From assembly GCA_023230455.1 (NCBI GenBank), contig JALNXH010000036.1:1-18743 (forward strand): 18,743 bases of DNA, given 5' to 3'. The translations under genes and the position numbers were made by a program. This document shows positions 13,851 to 18,743 of the stretch, in pieces. Under the pieces are notes generated by a model. The model saw nothing but the letters and a program-made list of their open reading frames with translations, did no database searches and was not told the origin of the DNA. Positions within the stretch are counted from its first letter, which is position 1, and every line of letters begins with the position of its first letter. Origin of the DNA: Rhodocyclaceae bacterium. GTDB taxonomy: Bacteria > Pseudomonadota > Gammaproteobacteria > Burkholderiales > Rhodocyclaceae.

Positions 13851-15992
13851 TCAGGAGTGGAAGCGGAAACCGGATGCGGCAGCATCACGGAACGTCTGTG
13901 GCAGCGAGAAACGCGGCCCCAGTTCGCTGCACAGCGTATCGCAACGGGCGACGAAAGCGGTCATACCGATGTCGTCGATCGCCGCCGCCGGCCCGCCCAG
14001 CCAGGTCGGAAAGGCCCAGGCGAGTACCGCGCCGAGGTCGATTTCGCCCGCCTCGGTGGCAACGCCGTCGGCCCAGCAGCGGGCCGCTTCGACCAGTTGC
14101 GCGTAGAGCAGCCGCTCCCGGATCTGCCCGGATGACGGCTGTACGTCGGCCGGCGGAGCGAAGGCGGCGATGGCGGCGCGGTCGAGATGCTTTGCGGCGC
14201 CGGCGGGATAGGCGTAGAAGCCGGCGCCGGTCTTGCGGCCGAAGCGGCGCTCGCCGCTCAAGCGATCCATCAGCGCATTCACCCGCTGGTGACGGTCGTC
14301 GGCCCAGGCGCCCTGCTCCTTGCCGCGGAAGAAATGGGTGATGTGGTGCATCACGTCGAGCCCCACTTCGTCGCCGAGCGAGAGCGGCCCGACCGGCATG
14401 CCCAGCGCGGTGCCGGCATTCTCGATCAGCACCGGATCGACGCCGTCGAGCAGCAGGCGCATGCCTTCGCGCACGTAGGCATCGACGCAGCGCGTGGTGT
14501 AGAAGCCGTAGCCGTCGTTGACCACGATCGGCGTCTTTCTGATCTGGCGGATGTAGTCGAGCGCGCGCGCCAGCGTCTCGGGCGTGGTGTCCTTACCGAC
14601 GATGACTTCGACCAGCGCCATCTTCGGCACCGGCGAGAAGAAATGCAGGCCGATGAAGTTCTGCGGCCGCAGGCTGACCTTGGCGAGGTCGTTGATCGGC
14701 AGCGCCGAGGTGTTGGAGGCGAAGATCGCTTCCTTGCCCATCGCCGCTTCGGCGGCCTTGGTGACGATCGCCTTGATGCCGAAATCCTCGATCACGGCCT
14801 CGATCACCAGGTCGCAATCGGCGAAGGCCTCGTAACTGCCGGCGGCGACGATGCGAGCCAAGGCGGCGTCGCGCTTGTCGGCCGCCAGACGGCCCTTCTG
14901 CACATCGGCCTCCAGCGCCTGGGCGATGCCGGCGCGGCCCTTCTCGGCGATGGCCTGCTCGCGATCCAGCAGCACCACATCGATGCCGGCCAGCGCCGAG
15001 ACCTGGGCGATGCCGGCGCCCATGAAGCCGGAACCGAGGATACCGAGCTTGTTCACCTTGCTCGCCGGCACGCCGGCCGGCCGGCGCACCAGCTTGTCCG
15101 CCGCCTGCTTGGCGAAGAACAGCGTGCGGATCATGTTCTGCGCGACGCGGCCCTGCACCAGTGTGACGAAGTGCTTCTGCTCCAGTTTGAGCGCCTTGTC
15201 CATCGGCAGTTTGCTGCCTTCGTAGATGCAACGCATGATCGCCAGCGGCGCCGGGTAGTTGCCGCGCGTCGCGGCGTGCAGGCCGGCATTGGCGGCCATC
15301 AGGGTGTTCTGGTTGGCGGCGGTATAGGCGTCGCCGCCGGGTAGGCGGAAGCCCTTTTCGTCCCAGGCCGCCACGGCTTTGACCCGGCCGTCGGCCAGCG
15401 CGCGCAGCGCCGCATCGATCAATTGCTCGGCCGCCACCACCTCATGGATCAGGCCGGCTTTCTGCGCGGCGGCGGCGGTCAGTTCGGTGCCCTGCGTCAG
15501 CAGCGGAATGCTGGCGGCGAGACCGATCAGGCGCGGCACGCGCTGGGTACCGCCGGCGCCCGGCAGCAGGCCGAGCTTGACTTCGGGCAGGCCGAAGCGC
15601 GCGGCGGGCGCATCGGCGGCAATGCGGTAATGGCAGGCGAGCATCAGTTCGAGCCCGCCGCCGAGTGCGGTGCCGGTCGCGGCAGCGACCACGGGTTTGC
15701 CGCAGGTCTCGATGCGGCGGAAGACGTCGCCGAAGACGGCAATATGCGCGAGGGCATCGGCCGGCGTGACGCCGGACGCGGCCAGACCGGCCATTTGCGC
15801 CAGATCGGCGCCGGCGATGAAACTGGGTTTACCGCTGGTGATGACGATGCCGGTGATGTTGGCGTCGGCAACGGCCGCTTCGAAGGCCGGCACGAAATGT
15901 CCGGCGAAGTCCGCGCCGAGCGCGTTCATCGTGCGACCGGGCATGTCGATGGTCAGGATGGCAACGCTGCCTTGGAGTCGTGTGCTGATCAT
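13851..15992 (-). CDS. Fused enoyl-CoA hydratase / 3-hydroxyacyl-CoA dehydrogenase (FadB/FadJ type)
   Basis: A 713-residue two-domain cytoplasmic enzyme carrying the second and third steps of beta-oxidation. Residues 1-190 form the hydratase domain with both catalytic glutamates, Glu115 in GGGLELMLACH and Glu137 in GLPEVKLGLLPGAGGTQR. From residue 313 comes the dehydrogenase: NAD loop KLGILGSGFMGAGIAQ (G320-S-G322-x-x-G325), substrate-binding SNTSALPI (426-433) and catalytic His450 in GLHFFSPVP. The C-terminal part (GFYTTRCVDAYVREG, then GPLSLGDEVGLDV) is the dimerisation domain. The length matches FadB/FadJ. The start at 15992 is the natural one, although only a weak GAAAG-type site precedes it. 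It follows the thiolase gene after 56 nt, giving the usual fadB-fadA pairing in reversed gene order. Confidence 0.93.
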   Translation of the reverse strand: MISTRLQGSVAILTIDMPGRTMNALGADFAGHFVPAFEAAVADANITGIVITSGKPSFIAGADLAQMAGLAASGVTPADALAHIAVFGDVFRRIETCGKPVVAAATGTALGGGLELMLACHYRIAADAPAARFGLPEVKLGLLPGAGGTQRVPRLIGLAASIPLLTQGTELTAAAAQKAGLIHEVVAAEQLIDAALRALADGRVKAVAAWDEKGFRLPGGDAYTAANQNTLMAANAGLHAATRGNYPAPLAIMRCIYEGSKLPMDKALKLEQKHFVTLVQGRVAQNMIRTLFFAKQAADKLVRRPAGVPASKVNKLGILGSGFMGAGIAQVSALAGIDVVLLDREQAIAEKGRAGIAQALEADVQKGRLAADKRDAALARIVAAGSYEAFADCDLVIEAVIEDFGIKAIVTKAAEAAMGKEAIFASNTSALPINDLAKVSLRPQNFIGLHFFSPVPKMALVEVIVGKDTTPETLARALDYIRQIRKTPIVVNDGYGFYTTRCVDAYVREGMRLLLDGVDPVLIENAGTALGMPVGPLSLGDEVGLDVMHHITHFFRGKEQGAWADDRHQRVNALMDRLSGERRFGRKTGAGFYAYPAGAAKHLDRAAIAAFAPPADVQPSSGQIRERLLYAQLVEAARCWADGVATEAGEIDLGAVLAWAFPTWLGGPAAAIDDIGMTAFVARCDTLCSELGPRFSLPQTFRDAAASGFRFHS

Positions 15993-16030
15993 GGATTCAA
16001 GTCTTTCGGAATTCGGATGGGATGGATGGC

Positions 16031-16050
16031 GAACCGGGGCTTCCCCGTTC
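16031..16050. other. Small hairpin at the end of the thiolase gene
   Basis: GAACCGGGG (16031-16039) and CCCCGTTC (16043-16050) can pair with one bulged C and a 3-nt loop, overlapping the thiolase stop codon on the minus strand. No T-run follows. It could be a minor processing or attenuation site, or chance in GC-rich DNA. Confidence 0.3.
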
Positions 16051-17257
16051 AGACGCGCTCGATGATCGTGGCGACGCCCATGCCGGCGCCGATGCAGAGC
16101 GTAGCCAGGGCGGTGCTCTTGCCGGTGCGTTCGAGTTCGTCGAGCGCGGTGCCGAGAATGATCGCGCCGGTTGCGCCGAGCGGATGGCCCATGGCGATGG
16201 CGCCGCCATTCACATTGACCCGCGCCGGATCGAGATCCAGCGCCCCGATGAAACGCATCGCCACCGCGGCGAAGGCTTCGTTGATCTCGTAAAGATCGAT
16301 GTCCTTCGTCGACATGCCGGCACGCTGCAAGGCCTTTTCGGCAGCGAAGGACGGCGCGGTCAGCATGATGGTCGGTTCCGAACCGATCTCGGCGAAGGCA
16401 CGGATGCGCGCACGCGGCTTCAGCCCCGCCGCCTCGCCCGCTGCGCGGCTGCCGATCAACATGGCGCAGGCGCCGTCGACGATGCCCGAGGAGTTGCCGG
16501 CGTGATGCACGTGTTCGATGGATTCAAGTTCGGGATAGCGCGCCATCGCCAGCGCATCGAAACCGGCCTTGCGCCCCATCTCGGCAAACGAGGCCTTGAG
16601 TCCGGCCAGGTCTTCGCGCTTGCAGCCGGGGCGGATGGTTTCGTCCTTGGCCAGCAGGATCTGGCCGAGCACATCCCTGACCGGGACGACGGAGCGGTCG
16701 AAACGGCCCTCGGCCCAGGCCTGCGCGGCGAGGTGGTGGCTGCGCACGGCGAAATCGTCCACCTGCTCGCGCGTGTAGCCCCACTTGCTCGCCACCAGGT
16801 CGGCACTGATCCCCTGCGGGATGAAGTTGGTCAAAAAAGCGATCGCCGGATCGACCGCCCAGGCGCCGCCGTCGGAGAGGATCGGCACCCGCGACATCGA
16901 TTCGCAACCGCCGGCGACGACGAACTCCGCGCCACCCGCGGCGATCTTGCCGGCCGCCATGTTGACGCTCTCCAGCCCCGAGCCGCAGAAACGGTTGATC
17001 TGTACACCAGCCGTCTGTTCGGCATAGCCCGCGGCAAGCGCCGCCAGCCGCGGCAGGCACTGGCCCTGCTCGCCTACCGGACCGACGATACCGAAAATGA
17101 CGTCGTCCACGCGACGCGTGTCGAGCGAGTTGCGCTCGCGCAGGCTGGCGAGAACCGTTTGCGCGAGATGGATGCTGGTGGCCTCGTGCAGCGCTCCGTC
17201 GGGTTTGCCGCGTCCGCGCGGGGTGCGAACGTGGTCGTAGATGTAGGCGGTGTTCAA
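16049..17257 (-). CDS. Acetyl-CoA acetyltransferase / 3-ketoacyl-CoA thiolase (FadA family), TTG start
   Basis: A 402-residue classical thiolase: nucleophile Cys91 in INRFCGSGLESV, NVNGGAIAMGHPLGATG with His358, and Cys388 in TLCIGAGMG (the usual third motif is C-I-G-G-G-M-G, so one Gly is Ala here). The His358-Cys388 spacing of 30 matches the family. It cleaves 3-ketoacyl-CoA, releasing acetyl- or propionyl-CoA. There is no ATG at the expected place. A TTG at 17257 preceded by GGAG with 6 nt spacing gives an N-terminus (NTAYIYDHVRTPRG) that fits the family; another TTG at 17269 overlaps this SD and is less likely. This is the first gene of the minus-strand series, 374 nt from the divergent flavoprotein gene. 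Confidence 0.9.
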   Translation of the reverse strand: MNTAYIYDHVRTPRGRGKPDGALHEATSIHLAQTVLASLRERNSLDTRRVDDVIFGIVGPVGEQGQCLPRLAALAAGYAEQTAGVQINRFCGSGLESVNMAAGKIAAGGAEFVVAGGCESMSRVPILSDGGAWAVDPAIAFLTNFIPQGISADLVASKWGYTREQVDDFAVRSHHLAAQAWAEGRFDRSVVPVRDVLGQILLAKDETIRPGCKREDLAGLKASFAEMGRKAGFDALAMARYPELESIEHVHHAGNSSGIVDGACAMLIGSRAAGEAAGLKPRARIRAFAEIGSEPTIMLTAPSFAAEKALQRAGMSTKDIDLYEINEAFAAVAMRFIGALDLDPARVNVNGGAIAMGHPLGATGAIILGTALDELERTGKSTALATLCIGAGMGVATIIERV

Positions 17258-17263
17258 TGTTTT

Positions 17264-17267
17264 CTCC
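17264..17267 (-). promoter_or_regulatory. Ribosome-binding site deciding the TTG start of the thiolase
   Basis: GGAG on the minus strand, followed after AAAACA (6 nt) by TTG at 17257. This spacing selects the 17257 start over the in-frame TTG at 17269, which overlaps the SD itself. Confidence 0.65.
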
Positions 17268-17375
17268 AAAATTATTTGCCCCGGACGACACGGAATCCGT
17301 CGGAATCGATCGGGCGGTCTGGTCGTGATTGACCACAGGCAGCGAGTCTGCGGCGATTCTGCCGAGGGCGGCCCA

Positions 17376-17385
17376 AACTATAGTT
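17376..17385. promoter_or_regulatory. Candidate operator / -10 palindrome
   Basis: AACTATAGTT is a perfect 10-bp palindrome and a notably A/T-rich patch in GC-rich DNA, placed between two divergent genes. It may be an operator half or contain a -10 element. No regulator gene lies in the window to support this. Confidence 0.3.
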
Positions 17386-17407
17386 AGGCAGGGTCGGCAA
17401 GCGGCGG

Positions 17408-17427
17408 CACGATCCTGCGCTATCGTG
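17408..17427. promoter_or_regulatory. Candidate operator, CACGAT-N8-ATCGTG
   Basis: A perfect 6-bp inverted repeat with an 8-nt spacer in the divergent intergenic region, about 23 nt from the AACTATAGTT palindrome. The size suits binding of a dimeric TetR- or GntR-type repressor. This is inference from position and symmetry only. Confidence 0.3.
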
Positions 17428-17470
17428 TCGCCCTCGCTTGCAACATCACGACGACCCCAAGGAAAGGCGG

Positions 17471-17611
17471 CTGATTAAGTCTCCCGTTCGCCCTGAGCTT
17501 GTCGAAGCCTGTCCTGAGCTTTGTCGAAGGGGGTGTGGGACAAGCGCTTGAAATGTTTGTGGTGAAGTCCATTCATGGTTCGACAGGCTCACCACGAACG
17601 GGCTTAATCAG
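17471..17611. repeat. Composite inverted-repeat element, copy 3
   Basis: The ends are CTGATTAAG-TCT-CCCGTTCG (17471-17490) and CGAACGGG-CTTAATCAG (17595-17611), an inverted repeat interrupted only by TCT. Inside are CTGAGCTTGTCGAAG units, the 14-mer shared with copy 1 (17505-17518), and a block at 17545-17593 that is the reverse complement of the copy 4 interior (16 of 16 bases for ACAAACATTTCAAGCG; 28 of 29 for the GGTGAGCC...ACTT block). It ends 20 nt before the start codon of the flavoprotein gene, just before its AAGGAG site, so if transcription starts upstream the mRNA leader folds into a long stem. Confidence 0.85.
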
Positions 17612-17631
17612 TTATCCCCGAAGGAGTTTCA

Positions 17632-18588
17632 ATGGATATCGCACACCTGAGTCTGCCGCTGATCGCATCCCCGATGTTTCTCGTCTCCGGGCCGGAACTC
17701 GTCGTCGCCGCCTGCCGCAGCGGCGTCATCGGCGCATTCCCGGCGCTCAACCGACGCAGCACGGCGGAGTACGAGGAATGGCTGGAGCAGATTGAGCGGG
17801 GATGCAATGACGGCCCGGTCGATGGGGTCGCCGCAATCGCTCCCCATGCGGTGAATCTCATCGTGCATCGCACCAATCCGCGCCTCAATGCCGACCTGGA
17901 GATCACGGTCAAGCATCGCGTGCCGGTGGTGATCACTTCGCTGGGCGCCGTGCGCGACGTTGTCGCCGCGGTGCAAAGCTACGGCGGCATCGTGCTGCAC
18001 GACGTCACTTCTGCACGCCATGGCGAGAAAGCCCTCAAGGCCGGAGTGGACGGCCTGATCGCAGTCAGCGCCGGTGCCGGCGGCCACGGCGGCACATTGA
18101 ATCCGTTTGCGCTGGTCGGCGAACTGCGCCGGCTGACCGACAAGCTGATCGCCCTCGGCGGCGCGGTCAGCACCGGCGGGCATATTGCGGCCGCCCTGGC
18201 CATGGGTGCCGACCTCGCCTGTGCCGGGACGCGCTTCATCGCCACCCGGGAAAGCATGGCTTCGCCGGCGTACAAGGCGATGCTGCTTGAAGCCGGTGCC
18301 GACGACATCGTCTATACGCCGAAAATCTCCGGCATCAACGCCAACTTCATTGCGCAGAGCATCCGCGATAACGGCCTCGACCTGGCGACGCTCCCCGCGC
18401 ACGACGTGGTCGACATGGAAACCGAACTCAACCAGACAAGCCGCGCCTGGAAGGACATCTGGTCGGCCGGCCACGGCGTCGGCCTGATCCACGACGTGCC
18501 GACCGTGGCCGAACTGTGCGCCCGGCTGCGCACGGAATACCGCGAAACGATCGAACGCCTGTATGTCCGGGCGCAGAATTGCCGTTGA
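17632..18588 (+). CDS. Nitronate monooxygenase-family FMN oxidoreductase
   Basis: A 318-residue TIM-barrel flavoprotein of the nitronate monooxygenase / 2-nitropropane dioxygenase family. Signs: the N-terminal PLIASPMFLVSGPELV (9-24), the AGAGGHGG motif with His152, and the FMN-phosphate region GGAVSTGGHIAAAL (176-189) followed by MGADLACAGTRFIAT. The family includes nitronate oxidases, NADH:quinone reductases, FabK-like enoyl reductases, and the steroid-catabolic protein IpdC of actinobacteria, which acts on ring C/D intermediates. Given the neighbours, a CoA-thioester or enone oxidoreductase is as likely as nitronate oxidation. An AAGGAG site precedes the ATG. It is the only plus-strand gene and is divergent from the catabolic series. 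It is flanked on both sides by copies of the same repeat family. Confidence 0.88.
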   Translation: MDIAHLSLPLIASPMFLVSGPELVVAACRSGVIGAFPALNRRSTAEYEEWLEQIERGCNDGPVDGVAAIAPHAVNLIVHRTNPRLNADLEITVKHRVPVVITSLGAVRDVVAAVQSYGGIVLHDVTSARHGEKALKAGVDGLIAVSAGAGGHGGTLNPFALVGELRRLTDKLIALGGAVSTGGHIAAALAMGADLACAGTRFIATRESMASPAYKAMLLEAGADDIVYTPKISGINANFIAQSIRDNGLDLATLPAHDVVDMETELNQTSRAWKDIWSAGHGVGLIHDVPTVAELCARLRTEYRETIERLYVRAQNCR

Positions 18589-18630
18589 TTTTTTGAGTTG
18601 CGTTCGCCCGGATCGGGTCTTAAGGAATAA
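18589..18630. other. Short 3' region of the flavoprotein gene
   Basis: The stop codon is followed directly by a T6 run. A small stem, CCCG-GAT-CGGG (18607-18617), and TCTTAAGG come next. The stem has only 4 bp and the T-run is on the wrong side of it, so this is not a convincing terminator. Confidence 0.3.
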
Positions 18631-18743
18631 CTGATTAAGTCCGTTCGTCCCACGGGGACGTGTGCCCTTTAGGGTATTTCCTCCGGTCATGGTGAGCCTG
18701 TCGAACCATGGATGGACTTAATCACAAACATTTCAAGCGTTTG
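18631..18743. repeat. Composite inverted-repeat element, copy 4 (cut by window edge)
   Basis: It begins CTGATTAAGTCCGTTCG (18631-18647), the same end as copy 3. A segment at about 18648-18690 is absent from copy 3; a shorter version of it is present in copy 2. Then comes the block 18691-18719, matching copy 3 in reverse complement, and ACAAACATTTCAAGCG (18724-18739). The closing arm lies beyond the window. It stands in opposite orientation to the homologous block of copy 3, on the other side of the flavoprotein gene. Confidence 0.8.

Larger units (their letters stand above)
17258..17631. other. Divergent intergenic region with candidate promoter/operator elements
   Basis: The 374-nt gap separates the minus-strand gene series from the plus-strand flavoprotein gene, so promoters for both directions are expected here. 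The half near the thiolase (17270-17470) contains no repeat element. It holds a perfect 10-bp palindrome AACTATAGTT (17376-17385), whose TATAGT could serve as a -10 on either strand, and an inverted repeat CACGAT-N8-ATCGTG (17408-17427). No convincing -35 box was found for either direction. The other half is filled by the repeat element at 17471-17611. No open reading frame with coding character was recognised. Confidence 0.5.

Noticed and set aside
14187..17332. Long plus-strand open frames (about 385 and 436 codons) opposite the FadB-type and thiolase genes
   Set aside because: Shadows of genes with complete catalytic motifs.
18607..18617. Intrinsic terminator after the flavoprotein gene
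   Set aside because: The stem has only 4 bp and the T-run lies before it, not after.
17629..18690. 353-codon minus-strand open frame opposite the flavoprotein gene
   Set aside because: The plus-strand frame has FMN-binding motifs and a good ribosome-binding site; the minus frame has neither and starts inside a repeat element.

Overview
The window (about 62% GC by eye) looks like a chromosomal catabolic island of a betaproteobacterium. The gene content (ethylbenzene/steroid-C25-dehydrogenase-type molybdenum enzyme plus CoA-dependent degradation genes) is most reminiscent of Rhodocyclales/Sterolibacterium-like anaerobic or facultative degraders. The genus is an inference from memory, not established by the sequence. 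No rRNA, tRNA, CRISPR array, transposase or integrase was found.

Layout. Fourteen genes on the minus strand run from 17257 down to the left edge, with mostly short gaps. In transcription order they are: acetyl-CoA acetyltransferase (thiolase), fused enoyl-CoA hydratase/3-hydroxyacyl-CoA dehydrogenase, PaaG-type crotonase, class-3-like aldehyde dehydrogenase, membrane di-iron desaturase-like protein, rubredoxin (8-nt overlap), NmrA-like protein, saccharopine-dehydrogenase-like protein, acyl-CoA ligase, SCP-x-type thiolase, acyl-CoA dehydrogenase, Tat-exported molybdopterin catalytic subunit, exported DUF3237/UPF0311 protein, and the start of the iron-sulfur beta subunit (cut by the window edge). 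One divergent gene, a nitronate-monooxygenase-family flavoprotein, lies at 17632-18588 beyond a 374-bp intergenic region.

How the genes may work together (inference). The periplasmic molybdenum enzyme would hydroxylate an unactivated carbon with water. Aldehyde dehydrogenase and acyl-CoA ligase would give a CoA thioester. Acyl-CoA dehydrogenase, hydratases, 3-hydroxyacyl-CoA dehydrogenase and two different thiolases would then shorten the chain. This fits a branched isoprenoid or sterol side chain better than a simple alkylbenzene, but the substrate is not proved. The di-iron/rubredoxin pair adds an apparently oxygen-dependent activity inside an otherwise oxygen-independent pathway.

Non-coding structure. 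At least four copies of a composite inverted-repeat element (5128-5239, 6525-6650, 17471-17611, 18631 to the right edge) sit only between genes. Two of them flank the nitronate-monooxygenase-like gene in opposite orientation. A different long inverted repeat (3651-3766) lies in the leader of the molybdenum enzyme gene, and several small hairpins occur in other gaps.
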